Below are positions 26,235-35,625 of a stretch of DNA of 64,000 nt, in pieces. Within the stretch, counting starts at the first letter, position 1. Every line of letters starts with the position of its first letter. The stretch spans positions 3,782,001-3,846,000 of the forward strand of contig NZ_CP040018.1 of assembly GCF_005280255.1 (NCBI RefSeq), written 5' to 3'. Both the position numbers and the translations under genes were made by a program. Source of the stretch: Arthrobacter sp. 24S4-2 (lineage in GTDB: Bacteria > Actinomycetota > Actinomycetes > Actinomycetales > Micrococcaceae). The notes beneath the pieces were generated by a model. It was not told the origin of the DNA, ran no database searches, and worked only from the letters and a program-made list of their open reading frames with translations.

Positions 26235-27011
26235 CTAGAACCCGGCGATGGTCCCGGAACCGTTGATTGTGACGACATGAAACGCCTCGGCACTGCGCCC
26301 TTCAGGCAGGCCGGCCCGCGTTCCGGTCCCCAGCATGAGTGAGCGCACCGTCCGGTCCATGGCCTCAAGATCCGGGTGCTGGCTGGCGTGGACATGGATC
26401 GCTGCGAGCTTGTTGTCCACGTGCTCCGTTACGTCGACGAAGTGGTTTTCCCGTTCCTCCGGCCCGGCGAAGAGCCACAGCCACGGCAGCTTGTACGCCG
26501 CCAGCCCGGACTCGGCCAGGTCAGGATAGGCGAACGGGTTTTCCAGGGCAGGATAAACCGCCCGTGTCACGGCCTCGCCCACGGCGAGGTGGTCCGGGTG
26601 GCTCTTCTGGATGCGATTCCAGTTGCGCTCGGGATGCATGGAGAGCACGACGTCGGGACGGAGTTCCCGGATCAGCTTCACCACTCCCCTCATGACCTCG
26701 TGCGTCGGCTCGAGGTAGCCGTCCCGCTCGTGGAGGTAGTGGATGTTACTGACGCCGACCAGCGCAGCGGCCCTACGCTGCTCTTCGGCCCGCATTGCAA
26801 CAATCTGGTCCCGCTGCGCAGGGTCGAAGCCGCCGGCATCGCCGTCGGTCATGATGCAGTAGCTGACGTGGACTCCCGCGGCGGTCCACGCAGCGATGGT
26901 TCCGGCGGCACCGAAGTCGATGTCGTCGGGGTGGGCGGTAAAACAAAGGACCCGCTCAACCCGGTGGTGGTCCGGGTTGAACGGGCTCTGCGCCGTAGCG
27001 TTGGTGCTCAA
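26235..27011 (-). CDS. PIG-L family zinc deacetylase
   Basis: A 258-residue LmbE/PIG-L-type zinc amidohydrolase. The metal motif AHPDD is at residues 26-30 and the third ligand region SHPDHLAVGEAV near residue 133. Such enzymes deacetylate GlcNAc-inositol or mycothiol-pathway compounds (MshB, Mca), or natural-product amides. This one lacks other diagnostic MshB/Mca features I could identify, so the substrate is open. The gene follows the ETF alpha gene after four bases and is probably the last of an ETF operon, a common arrangement in the Micrococcaceae that has no known functional explanation. Confidence 0.85.
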   Translation of the reverse strand: MSTNATAQSPFNPDHHRVERVLCFTAHPDDIDFGAAGTIAAWTAAGVHVSYCIMTDGDAGGFDPAQRDQIVAMRAEEQRRAAALVGVSNIHYLHERDGYLEPTHEVMRGVVKLIRELRPDVVLSMHPERNWNRIQKSHPDHLAVGEAVTRAVYPALENPFAYPDLAESGLAAYKLPWLWLFAGPEERENHFVDVTEHVDNKLAAIHVHASQHPDLEAMDRTVRSLMLGTGTRAGLPEGRSAEAFHVVTINGSGTIAGF

Positions 27012-27015
27012 CTAA

Positions 27016-27969
27016 TCAGCCTTTGCGTTTCTTGATCTCTTCGGTTGCCTGTGGAAGGACCTGGAAGAGGTCACCGATGATGCCAAAGTCGGCGATCTCG
27101 AAGACAGGCGATTCGGCATCCTTATTGACGGCGACGATGACCTTGGCGGTCTGCATTCCGGCTTTCTGCTGGATGGCGCCGGAGATCCCCGCGGAAATGT
27201 AGAGCTGCGGGGAAACCGTCTTTCCGGTCTGTCCCACCTGGGCATCGTGGCCGATCCAACCGGCGTCGGTCGCTGCACGGGAGGCGCCGACGGCGGCACC
27301 GAGGGCATCGGCGAGTTCCTCCACCGGGCCGAAATCGCCGTCGACTCCGCGGCCGCCGGCCACGACAATCCGGGCTTCGGTGAGGTCCGGACGGCCACTG
27401 GCGGGCTTGTCCTTGCGGCCCGTAATACGGGCTGCACGGGCCGAGGCCGCCTCGGGAACGTCAACAGTAACGACCTCCGGGCTGGCAGCTGCAGCGGCGG
27501 GTTCCGGGGTGACGCTGTTCGGCTTGACCGTCAGCACGGAGACGGCCGTGGTGGCCTTGGCGGTGGTGGTGTAGGACCCTGCCAGCACGGATTTGTGGGC
27601 GGTGCCGTCGGCTTCAACGGCAACTACGTCGGTGATGACGCCTGCGCCCAGCTTGATGCCCAGCCTGGCGGCGATCTCCTTGCCGTCGAAGGAGTTCTCC
27701 AGAAGCACCGTGGTGGCTCCCGAGGCCGCTACGGCTCCGGCAAGGTAGGCGGCCTTCGGGCCGACGAGGTACGCGTCCAGGTCGTCCGACGAGGGCCGGA
27801 AGATGGCAGTGGCGCCGTTGGCACCGAGGGCGGCCGCGACGTCGTCGTTCAGCTGTCCGTTGACGGCGACTGCCGTCTCGCCCAGCGAACGGGCAATGGT
27901 CAGCAGTTCCAGGCTGCTCTTCTTCAGCGCCGGGCCGGGGTTGTCAATGAATACAAGTGCTTTTGCCAT
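27016..27969 (-). CDS. etfA: Electron transfer flavoprotein subunit alpha
   Basis: This 317-residue subunit of the soluble ETF heterodimer accepts electrons from acyl-CoA and other dehydrogenases. It has the N-terminal ETF fold (ALVFIDNPG) and the FAD domain with GGRGVDGDFGPVEELADALGAAVGASRAATDAGWI, SPQLYISAGISGAIQQKAG and VAVNKDAESPVFEIADFGIIGD, the full alpha-subunit signature. An insertion rich in Ala/Pro (around residue 165) links the two halves. It is downstream of etfB with a 13-base gap. Confidence 0.97.
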   Translation of the reverse strand: MAKALVFIDNPGPALKKSSLELLTIARSLGETAVAVNGQLNDDVAAALGANGATAIFRPSSDDLDAYLVGPKAAYLAGAVAASGATTVLLENSFDGKEIAARLGIKLGAGVITDVVAVEADGTAHKSVLAGSYTTTAKATTAVSVLTVKPNSVTPEPAAAAASPEVVTVDVPEAASARAARITGRKDKPASGRPDLTEARIVVAGGRGVDGDFGPVEELADALGAAVGASRAATDAGWIGHDAQVGQTGKTVSPQLYISAGISGAIQQKAGMQTAKVIVAVNKDAESPVFEIADFGIIGDLFQVLPQATEEIKKRKG

Positions 27970-27982
27970 GTCTGGAATCCTC

Positions 27983-28783
27983 TTAGAGCAGCTTCTGGGC
28001 GGCCAGGAACTCGACCAGCTTGATGCCGGCGTCGCCTTCGTCGGTGATGATGGTGCCGGCGGTGCGCGGCGGACGGGCGGCGGCGGTCTGCACTGCGGTC
28101 CAGGAACCTGCCTTGCCTACCTGTGCCGGATCGACGCCGATCTCCGCAAGCGTCAGGGTGGTGATGGTCTTGCGCTTGGCCGCAATGATTCCCTTGAAGT
28201 TGGGGAAGCGGGGCTCGTTGATCTGGTCTGTCACGGACACCACCGCAGGCAACGTTGCCTCGATGGTGTCGTAGTGCGTGTCGCTGTCACGGCGCGCAAT
28301 GACCCGGCCGCCGTCGACTTCCAGTTCCGAGGCGAACGTGACCTGCGGGAGGTCCAGGCGTTCGGCCAGCTGCGCCGGGACGAGCGAGGTTTCGCCGTCG
28401 GTGGAGGCCATGCCGGTGAGGACGAGGTCCACAGGGCCGTCGGCACCGAGGTGGCGGACGGCTGCTGCCAGGGCGAGGGACGTCGCAGCTGCGTCGGATC
28501 CGGCCAGGGCGTCGTCGCGGAGGTGGACGCCTTCGGTGGCGCCGATCTGGAGGGACTTCTTGATGGCGTTGACGGCACCGGCCGGCCCCATGCTCAGGGC
28601 GATCACCTGGTTGCCGGCTTTCGCTCCGCCGCGGGCCTCGGTCAGCTGCAGCGCAGCCTCCAGGGCGTATTCGTCCAGCTCGGACAGGATGCTATCGGCG
28701 CGGTCCGTGGTGTTGTCCTCGCCGCTGAGGTGACGGTCCAATTGCGCGTCTGGTACATGCTTGACCAGAACGATGATCTTCAA
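27983..28783 (-). CDS. etfB: Electron transfer flavoprotein subunit beta
   Basis: A 266-residue ETF beta subunit that binds AMP and helps hold FAD. The start KIIVLVKHVPDAQLDRH, the segment EALEAALQLTEARGG-type (here EYALEAALQLTEARGG), and TSLALAAAVRHLGADGPVDLVLTGMASTDGETSLVPAQLAE with the terminal LPAVVSVTDQINEPRFPNFKG are characteristic. I choose the TTG at 28783 because GGAAG stands five bases upstream and the family starts MKI; a GTG at 28795 would add four residues overlapping that site. First gene of the etfB-etfA-PIG-L operon. Confidence 0.93.
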   Translation of the reverse strand: MKIIVLVKHVPDAQLDRHLSGEDNTTDRADSILSELDEYALEAALQLTEARGGAKAGNQVIALSMGPAGAVNAIKKSLQIGATEGVHLRDDALAGSDAAATSLALAAAVRHLGADGPVDLVLTGMASTDGETSLVPAQLAERLDLPQVTFASELEVDGGRVIARRDSDTHYDTIEATLPAVVSVTDQINEPRFPNFKGIIAAKRKTITTLTLAEIGVDPAQVGKAGSWTAVQTAAARPPRTAGTIITDEGDAGIKLVEFLAAQKLL

Positions 28784-28955
28784 TGTCTCTTCCACTTTCT
28801 GTACAGCAGCCTTCCATGCTTGTGGATGGCCAGCCGGGTGAGGTTATGGCCGCGGATCTCCCCCGGGGTGCGGGTAGAACCAAGCTAACCATATAGCGGG
28901 GCGCCCGCGCCGCCCCGTTAACGCCTGTGTCAGCCACCTCGGTCCGCTGAGACGC

Positions 28956-28993
28956 CGACGGCGGGGCCACCGTTAGTGGTGGCCCCGCCGTCG
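28956..28993 (-). terminator. Perfect 16-bp stem-loop after htrA
   Basis: Bases 28956-28971 pair perfectly with 28978-28993 around a six-base loop. It follows the htrA stop by about 55 bases on the minus strand and separates htrA from etfB. The T-rich side faces the plus strand (GTTTGTT), so termination may work in both directions. Confidence 0.7.
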
Positions 28994-29048
28994 CCGTTTG
29001 TTCAATGTTTCCACTGTCTCCGGATGTCTCCGGAAGTGATGACTGCGG

Positions 29049-30740
29049 CTACTGCTCCGCTGCCGCGCCGAGCGTGACGTCCACCTGCTGCTCCTTGCCG
29101 CCACGGAGGATGGTGACCTTCACGGAGGCGCCTGCCGGCTGTTCGCGCACCGCGGCCGTCAGCTGGTTCGGATCGCTGATGGCGAGATCGTTGAACTTCG
29201 TCACGACGTCGCCCACCTTCAGGCCGGCCTTGGCCGCGGCGGAGCCGGACTCCACGGTGGCCACCTCGGCACCCACCGAGAAGGACGAGCTTGAAGAAGT
29301 CGAAGATTTCGGCTTGACGCTCACGCCGAACTGGCCATGGGTGGCCTTGCCGGAATCAATGATCTCCTGGGCAACGCGCTTGGCGTTGTTGATCGGAACG
29401 CTGAAGCCGACGCCGATGTTTCCGCTCGAACTCGAATCGCCGCCAGCCGAGGCGATGGCCACGTTCACGCCAATGACCTCGCCCTTGGTGTTGACCAGAG
29501 CACCGCCGGAGTTGCCCGGGTTGATGGCGGCATCGGTCTGGATCACGTTGATCGAGATGGACCCTTGGTTGGTGGTGCTCTGGCTCTGGCCGCCGTCCGG
29601 CGGTGCGAACTGGAAGCCGCCCTGGCCATCGCCCTGTGAAGCATCCGCTCCGTCTTTCGGTGCAGCCGACGACGCGACGCTGATGGTCCGGTTCAGGGTG
29701 GACACGATGCCGTCAGTGACCGTACCGGTCAGGCCCAGGGGCGATCCGATGGCGATCGCGGTGTCGCCCACGTTGAGTTTGCCCGAGTCACCCAGCGTTG
29801 CGGGGGTCAGGCCGGAGGCGTTGTCCACCTTGATGACCGCGAGGTCGGACAGCGGATCCGTCCCTACAATCTGGGCGCTGAGCACGCGGCCGTCGCTGGT
29901 GCGGACTTCGATGGTCGCTTTGGCCGCCTTGCCGTCCAGTGTCACCACGTGGGTGTTGGTCAGGATGTGGCCCTGGTCGTCGAGGATGATCCCCGAGCCC
30001 GTGCCGCCGTCACTCCCGCTGGTTGCCTTGATGGTGACAACGCTCGGTGAGGCCTTCAGCGAGGCCGCGGTGATCACGTTGACGTCGTCCTTGTTGTTCA
30101 CGATCACCGTGCCGGGCTGGCTGCCGGCGCTGCTGACGGCCGCGGGGGACCCATTGCCCAGCAGGGCATCTGAGGCCGCCACGACGCCACCGCCCACCAA
30201 GCCGGCCGCGAGGATGCTGGCCACCAGGGTTCCCACGCCGAACGCAGCTTTGCGCTTCGGGGCACTGGCGGGGTCGGAGGCGTACATGCTTCCTTGCTGG
30301 TGCTGGTTGCCCGGGTAGGGGCCGCTGCCATGCGGGGCGCCCGCCCCCGAGTAATTGCTGTTTCCCGATGGGGCGCCGTGTCCCGGTTGGGCGCCGTGCT
30401 GGGCGGATGGTCCGGCCTGCTGGCCGTAGAACGGCTGGGGCTGCGGCTGGTGCTGGGGGTAGACCGGGCGTGGCGCGTTGTCTGCCTCGCCCCACCCTGC
30501 CTGACCATCGCGTGCCTGGCCGCCGTGTGCCGGACCGCCGGTTCGGGAGTGATCAAGCTGCATAGTCGGGTTGTCCTGAGCTGAGTCCGCAGCCGGCTGC
30601 GCTGCTGATTGCGCCTGCACCCGGTGCTCACCGTCCAGCGGCTGCGTGTGCTCCTGAGGAGGCCGCGCCGGCCAGCCTTCTTGAGGCTTTTCCGGATCGC
30701 GGTCCTCAGGCGATGCACCCTGGGCTGGGTTCTCAGTCAT
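29049..30740 (-). CDS. htrA: HtrA/DegP-like membrane-anchored serine protease with PDZ domain
   Basis: This 563-residue envelope protease has four parts. A cytoplasmic Pro/Gln/Gly-rich low-complexity tail covers residues 1 to about 160. One membrane helix is at about 166-190 (FGVGTLVASILAAGLVGGGVV). The trypsin-like domain follows, with His in LTNTHVV, Asp in LSDLAVI and Ser in PGNSGGALV. A PDZ domain is at about 470-560 (GVSVKPKS..., VGDVVTKFNDLAI). A QSQSTTNQGS insertion lies in the protease domain. It degrades or refolds damaged exported proteins. Transcription is divergent from the TPM-PspA genes, with about 300 bases between them. Confidence 0.95.
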   Translation of the reverse strand: MTENPAQGASPEDRDPEKPQEGWPARPPQEHTQPLDGEHRVQAQSAAQPAADSAQDNPTMQLDHSRTGGPAHGGQARDGQAGWGEADNAPRPVYPQHQPQPQPFYGQQAGPSAQHGAQPGHGAPSGNSNYSGAGAPHGSGPYPGNQHQQGSMYASDPASAPKRKAAFGVGTLVASILAAGLVGGGVVAASDALLGNGSPAAVSSAGSQPGTVIVNNKDDVNVITAASLKASPSVVTIKATSGSDGGTGSGIILDDQGHILTNTHVVTLDGKAAKATIEVRTSDGRVLSAQIVGTDPLSDLAVIKVDNASGLTPATLGDSGKLNVGDTAIAIGSPLGLTGTVTDGIVSTLNRTISVASSAAPKDGADASQGDGQGGFQFAPPDGGQSQSTTNQGSISINVIQTDAAINPGNSGGALVNTKGEVIGVNVAIASAGGDSSSSGNIGVGFSVPINNAKRVAQEIIDSGKATHGQFGVSVKPKSSTSSSSSFSVGAEVATVESGSAAAKAGLKVGDVVTKFNDLAISDPNQLTAAVREQPAGASVKVTILRGGKEQQVDVTLGAAAEQ

Positions 30741-31037
30741 TAGACTTCCTTTCGTCCTTGTCTGCCTTTAACTATGGACCCTCTGACTGAAGCCAACGCG
30801 GATGTTTGCTGGGAGGTTCCTGAACGCCTTTCCGGCGTCTTTTGCTGCGTCCCCAACATAGCGAAGCGCTTTTCGCTGGTGGCATATTCCCCGGTGTGGA
30901 CGGGCTAATAGGTGCACCATAGAATCAAATGGAATTGCCACAGCGACCTGCGGCTTTACACATGCGTGGGGGCGCTGCTGCATTCTGTGACGACTGGCTC
31001 GGCCCGAATCAGTCGCAGAAGTGCTGAAGGGTTGCAC
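30741..31037 (+). other. Divergent promoter region between htrA and TPM genes
   Basis: About 300 bases between two divergent envelope-stress genes. No gene is evident. The TPM gene has GAAGGG six bases before its ATG. No strong dyad or -35/-10 pair could be assigned with confidence, although the segment 30910-30935 is the most A/T-rich. Confidence 0.45.
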
Positions 31038-33086
31038 ATGCGGTCTAAGTTCAAACGTCTCCTCGCCGTGATCGGCCTTGCCGGGCTGCTGGCGGTTCCC
31101 GCCACTGCCGCCTGGGCCGAAGATCCGGTGACTATCCCGTCCGGCCAAAACATCGTGGACGACGCAAAGGTGTTAGGAAACCGCCAGGCGGACGTCCAGG
31201 ACGCCATCCAGAAGCTGCTGAAGGACCACAAGTACAACCTGTATGTGGTCACCGTTAAGACTTTCGAGAACCCCGCGGACCCCAAGACATGGGCCCAGGA
31301 AGTGGCGAAAAATAAGGGCATGGGTAAGGCCGACGTCATTCTGGCGATGTCGGACGACGGGAAATACTACTTCGCGCCGAACTCAGCGAGTTCCATAGCC
31401 TCCAAAACGAGCACCATCTCGCAGAACGCGGTGGCGAGCAACTTGGGAGCTGGAAAACGCGATTTCGCCCAGGCGGCCATCGACACCGCCTCGGCCGTGG
31501 GTGACGCGGCCAGCGGTGGCAGCGGCAACGTGTCCTCGGGCGACGGCGCAGGAACTGCCGTCCTGGTCGGTACCGGGGTGGTTGCAGCGGGCGGTGTCGG
31601 GGCCTACCTCTACTTCCGTAACCGCCGCAAGAAGGCCGCTGTGGCCTCCAGTGCCAGCTACGGCCCGCAGGGCGCAGAGCTGGACCCGCTTGCTTCGCTG
31701 AGCGTGGAGGACCTGCGCAAGAAGAGCGGCCCGCTGCTTATTGAGGCCGATAACGCCATCAACTCGAGCGAGCAGGAACTCGGCTTCGCCCAGGCACAGT
31801 ACGGCGATGCCGCCGTCGGGAACTTCACCAAAGCGCTGCAGGAAGCCAAGGGCCACATGTCTGAGTCGTTCAAACTGCAGCAGCAGCTTGACGACCACAT
31901 CCCGGACACTGAGGAGCAGCAGCGAAGCTGGCTCGGCGAGATCATCCGCCGCTCCGAGGCCGCCCTGGCATCCCTCCAGGAACAAAAGGCCGATTTCGAT
32001 TCGCTCCGTGAACTCGAAAAGAATGCACCGCAGGCCCTCGCCACAGTGAACGCCGGCGCCACGGAAGCAGACGCCCGGATCGCGACGGCGGAGCAGACCC
32101 TTGCGGCGCTCCGCGGGAAGTACGCGGACAGCGCCCTGGTCCAGGTCTCGGACAACATCGGCCAGGCCAAGGAAAGGCTGGCGTTCGTGCAGAATGCCAG
32201 CTCCACGGCCCGGGACAAGCTGGCGGCCGGGGAGGGCAGCCTCGCTGCCGTTGCCGTGCGCGCCGCGGAGGAAAGCCTGCACCAGACCAAGGTACTGCTC
32301 GAAGCCATCACGAAGGTCTCCGGAAACCTGGACGAGGCACGCAACAGCCTCGAGGCGGCAGTTGCTGACACTTCGCAGGACCTGGCGCAGGCCAAGGCCA
32401 TCATTCAGTCCGGGGCCCACCCGGAACTGGCGGGCCCCGTAGCCGCTGTGGAAGCAGCACTGGCACAGGTAAAGACCGAAATCCAGGGTGGCAAGATTGA
32501 TCCGATTGCCACTCTGGAGCGGGTTGAGACGGCCCATCAGTCGCTGGACCAGGCCCTCACCGGCATCCGCGACCAGCAGGAACAGGCCCGCCGCGCGCAG
32601 GCGTCGCTGCAGCAGACCATCATGTCGGCACAGGCGCAGATCAGCGCCACGTCGGACTACATCACTGCGCGTCGCGGAGGCGTGGGTACCGAGGCCCGGA
32701 CCCGTCTGGCCGAAGCACAGCGAAACCTCGACTACGCCCTGTCCATTTCCCGCAATGATCCCGTCACGGCGCTCACGTATGCCCAGCAGGCGCACGCCCT
32801 TGCCGCGCAGGCAGCGCAGCTGGCCCAGGGCGATGTGGACAGCTTCGGCTACGCCAACCAGGGCTACGGCCGCGGCGGAATGTTCGGCGGCGGCGGTGGG
32901 GGCGGCGGCCTCGGCGGCGCCATCCTCGGCGGCATCCTCATCAACTCCATCCTCAACGGTGGCAGCGGAGGTGGCTGGGGCGGCGGCCACAGCGACGGCG
33001 GGGGCTGGGGCGGCGGTGATTTCGGCGGCGGCGGAGGAGACTTTGGCGGCGGCGATTTCGGCGGCGGTGACTCCGGCAGCTTCTAG
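31038..33086 (+). CDS. TPM-domain membrane protein with coiled coils and Gly-rich tail
   Basis: A 682-residue protein with a signal peptide (cleavage likely after AAWA, residue 26). The TPM domain (about 35-160) shows IVDDAKVLGNRQADVQDAI and ADVILAMSDDGKYYFA. One membrane helix is at about 170-190, then the Arg/Lys-rich stop-transfer sequence RNRRKK. From about 215 to 620 the cytoplasmic part is a long Gln/Glu/Ala-rich coiled-coil region. The end, from about 640, is made of Gly-Gly-Trp/Phe-type repeats. TPM proteins (Psb32 relatives) help repair membrane complexes under stress. The ATG at 31038 is chosen because it has a ribosome site and begins the signal peptide. PspA follows 114 bases later. 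Confidence 0.88.
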   Translation: MRSKFKRLLAVIGLAGLLAVPATAAWAEDPVTIPSGQNIVDDAKVLGNRQADVQDAIQKLLKDHKYNLYVVTVKTFENPADPKTWAQEVAKNKGMGKADVILAMSDDGKYYFAPNSASSIASKTSTISQNAVASNLGAGKRDFAQAAIDTASAVGDAASGGSGNVSSGDGAGTAVLVGTGVVAAGGVGAYLYFRNRRKKAAVASSASYGPQGAELDPLASLSVEDLRKKSGPLLIEADNAINSSEQELGFAQAQYGDAAVGNFTKALQEAKGHMSESFKLQQQLDDHIPDTEEQQRSWLGEIIRRSEAALASLQEQKADFDSLRELEKNAPQALATVNAGATEADARIATAEQTLAALRGKYADSALVQVSDNIGQAKERLAFVQNASSTARDKLAAGEGSLAAVAVRAAEESLHQTKVLLEAITKVSGNLDEARNSLEAAVADTSQDLAQAKAIIQSGAHPELAGPVAAVEAALAQVKTEIQGGKIDPIATLERVETAHQSLDQALTGIRDQQEQARRAQASLQQTIMSAQAQISATSDYITARRGGVGTEARTRLAEAQRNLDYALSISRNDPVTALTYAQQAHALAAQAAQLAQGDVDSFGYANQGYGRGGMFGGGGGGGGLGGAILGGILINSILNGGSGGGWGGGHSDGGGWGGGDFGGGGGDFGGGDFGGGDSGSF

Positions 33087-33199
33087 CTGTTCCAAAAACT
33101 CGCGGCGGCCGGGTTGCTGACCGGCTGCCGGGTAGAAGCGGTACATCAACTGTTCACTGAATTCAGTGGCGACCACTGAGCAGGACGAAAGGTAACACC

Positions 33200-33988
33200 A
33201 TGAAGCAGTCCATTTTCGGCCGCATGGCGCAGCTCGCGAAGGCGAACATCAACTCCTTGCTGGACCAGGCCGAAGACCCGCAGAAGATGCTGGACCAGAT
33301 GGTCCGGGACTACACGAACAACATTGCCGAAGCTGAGTCCGCCGTGGCGCAGACCATCGGCAACCTGCGGATGCTCCAGGACGACTACAACGAGGACATC
33401 AAGAACGCCCACGACTGGGGCAACAAGGCTTTGGCGGCGTCCCGCAAGGCTGATGAGTACCGGAGCAGCGGCGATGCAGCCGATGCCCAGAAGTTCGACA
33501 ATCTGGCCAAGGTGGCCATTCAGCGCCAGATGAGCGCGGAGAACGAAGCGAAAGCTGCCGAACCCAGCATCGCCTCACAGTCCGAGGTGGTGGACAAGCT
33601 CAAGTCCGGCCTGGACCAGATGAAGGGCAAGCTCAACGAGCTGACCAGCAAGCGAAACGAACTGGTGGCCCGCTCCAAGACCGCCGCCGCGCAGTCCCAG
33701 GTGCACGACGCCCTCAAGAGCATCGACTTCATGGACCCCACCAGCGAGGTGGGCCGCTTCGAAGAGAAAATCCGCCGCGAAGAAGCCAAAGTCCGCGGCC
33801 AGCAGGAGCTGGCCGCTTCCAGCCTGGACGCACAGTTCAACCAGCTGGAAGACCTCGGCGAACAGACCGAGATCGAGGCACGGCTTGCTGCCCTGAAGTC
33901 AGGCGGAGCGAAGCCGGCGATTGGATCATCGGCGAGCTCCTCTGCAGCCAGTTCCACCGTTGAGGAAGCTGACTTCGACAAGCTGTAG
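33200..33988 (+). CDS. pspA: PspA/IM30 family membrane-stress protein
   Basis: This 262-residue peripheral membrane protein of the ESCRT-III-like PspA/Vipp1 family coats and protects damaged inner membrane. The amphipathic N-terminal helix MKQSIFGRMAQLAKANINSL is present, then long helices: DPQKMLDQMVRDYTNNIAEAES, KADEYRSSGDAADAQKF, KSGLDQMKGKLNEL, RTK-type repeats and MDPTSEVGRFEEKIRREEAKVRGQQEL. The Ser/Ala-rich C-terminus is typical of actinobacteria. The start has GAAAGG nine bases upstream. It follows the TPM protein and probably works with it. Confidence 0.95.
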   Translation: MKQSIFGRMAQLAKANINSLLDQAEDPQKMLDQMVRDYTNNIAEAESAVAQTIGNLRMLQDDYNEDIKNAHDWGNKALAASRKADEYRSSGDAADAQKFDNLAKVAIQRQMSAENEAKAAEPSIASQSEVVDKLKSGLDQMKGKLNELTSKRNELVARSKTAAAQSQVHDALKSIDFMDPTSEVGRFEEKIRREEAKVRGQQELAASSLDAQFNQLEDLGEQTEIEARLAALKSGGAKPAIGSSASSSAASSTVEEADFDKL

Positions 33989-34013
33989 TCAGGTTCTGCG
34001 GTAAGCAATCCGG

Positions 34014-34046
34014 AAGGCCGGGTTCCCTTTGCGGGAACCCGGCCTT
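34014..34046 (+). terminator. Rho-independent terminator after pspA
   Basis: A perfect 14-bp stem (34014-34027 with 34033-34046), a five-base loop and T-rich bases after the stem (TTTCC). It lies 26 bases beyond the pspA stop. Confidence 0.85.
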
Positions 34047-34142
34047 TCCGCTGCCGGAGGCTTACAGGAAAGAGCCTGATCCGAACGGAACCGTCCGTGG
34101 GGAAAAAACGCAGCGGGCAGCTGGGAGCGGGTCTGCGGCCAA

Positions 34143-34158
34143 GTTACCGTCCGGTAAC
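34143..34158. promoter_or_regulatory. 16-bp palindrome upstream of photolyase
   Basis: GTTACCG (34143-34149), two bases, then CGGTAAC (34152-34158): a perfect 7-base dyad 30 bases before the photolyase GTG. Its size and place suit a dimeric repressor or activator; the regulator is not identifiable from the window. Confidence 0.45.
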
Positions 34159-34187
34159 TAGCACTGTCCGGCGTGTACCGTTGAAAC

Positions 34188-35613
34188 GTGCCTTCCACCA
34201 TCGTCTGGCTTCGTGACGACCTTCGCCTTGATGACAATCCGGCCCTGGCCGACGCGGCAGCCCTGGGCCAGCCCTTGACCGTCGTCTACGTTCTCGATGA
34301 GGAATCAGCGGGTGTTCGCCCTCTGGGCGGAGCCGCCAAATGGTGGCTTCACCATTCCCTTGTGTCCCTGGCCTCCGGCCTGGAAGCCGCCGGCTCGCGA
34401 CTTGTGCTCCGGCGCGGGCCAGCCGGCGGGATCATCAAGGAACTGGTGGCCGAAGACCGGGGCCAGCCACCTCCGGTGGAACCGCAGGTACGGCGGCCCC
34501 GAACGGGACATCGACGCCGGGATCAAGAGTTGGGCGGGAGATCAGGGCCTGGAGGCCTCAAGTTTCCAAGCCAGCCTGATGTTCGAACCCTGGACCGTCC
34601 GCACCGGTGCCGGCGGTCCGTACAAGGTGTTTACGCCGTTCTGGCGCGCCTGCCTGGAAAGTGGTGAGCCCAGATTGCCGTCCGATGCGGCCGACACACT
34701 TCCCGCGCCCGCCACGGACACTCACGGCGGCCTGCCGGAAAGCGACGATCTGGACGGGTGGGGGCTGCTCCCCCGCACTCCGGACTGGAGCGCTGGCCTG
34801 GCCGGGACATGGACACCCGGCGAAGAGGGCGCCCACAACCGGCTGCAGGACTTCCTGGACGGCCCGGTGGAGGAATACGGCACCGGGCGGGACCGGCCCG
34901 GCGTCGAGGGCACCAGCCGGCTCTCGCCCCACCTTCGCTTCGGCGAGATCAGCCCCTTCCGCATCTGGCACGCGATCCGTGAACGCTACCCGCGCCAGGC
35001 ACCGGCCGACATCGGCATCTTCCGGTCCGAACTGGGCTGGCGGGAGTTCTGCTGGCAGCTGCTGTTCGAGAACCCGCAACTGGCCACCCAAAACTACCGT
35101 CCCGACTTCGACCGCTTCGAGTGGCAAACGCCGTCGGACGGCGAACTGGAGGCCTGGCAGCGGGGCCGGACCGGCTATCCGCTGGTGGACGCCGGAATGC
35201 GTCAGCTGTGGCAGACGGGCTGGATGCACAACCGTGTCCGGATGGCGGCCGCCTCGTTCCTGGTGAAGAACCTGCTGACCGACTGGAGGCTGGGCGAGGC
35301 CTGGTTCTGGGACACGCTGGTGGATGCCGATTCAGCCAGCAATCCTGCCAACTGGCAATGGGTGGCCGGATCCGGTGCCGACGCCTCCCCCTACTTCCGG
35401 ATCTTCAACCCGGTAACGCAGAGCAAGAAGTTCGACGCCGCGGGCCGGTACCTCCGGGAGTTCATTCCGGAAATCGCCGGCATGGACGACAAGAAGATCC
35501 ACGAGCCGTGGAAGGCGGCCCAACAGCCGGCTGGCTACCCGGAGCCGGTGGTGGGCCTGCCGGAATCACGCGCGCGGGCCCTGGAGACCTACCAGAAGCT
35601 CAAGGACAACTGA
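34188..35613 (+). pseudogene. phrB: Deoxyribodipyrimidine photolyase, frameshifted
   Basis: A FAD-dependent class I photolyase/cryptochrome that repairs UV cyclobutane dimers with blue light. The N-terminal half has IVWLRDDLRLDDNPALADAAA and VVYVLDEE. The C-terminal FAD domain has EGTSRLSPHLRFGEIS, ELGWREFCWQLLF, GYPLVDAGMRQLWQTGWMHN and the end region ANWQWVAGSGADASPYFRIFNP with W/N pocket residues. The frame changes near codon 89. LVAE is in the first frame and TGASHLRWNRRYGG in the next; deleting one G (34455) from GAAGACC restores about 474 residues with the expected LVAETGA. This one is an insertion outside a homopolymer, unlike the other breaks. The start is a GTG with a 16-bp dyad upstream. 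Confidence 0.88.
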
Positions 35614-35625
35614 CCACCCGGCTGC

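Noticed and set aside
24185..27011. Gluconate cluster as part of a larger catabolic island
   Set aside because: Only a permease and kinase are present, bounded by unrelated PIG-L/ETF genes.
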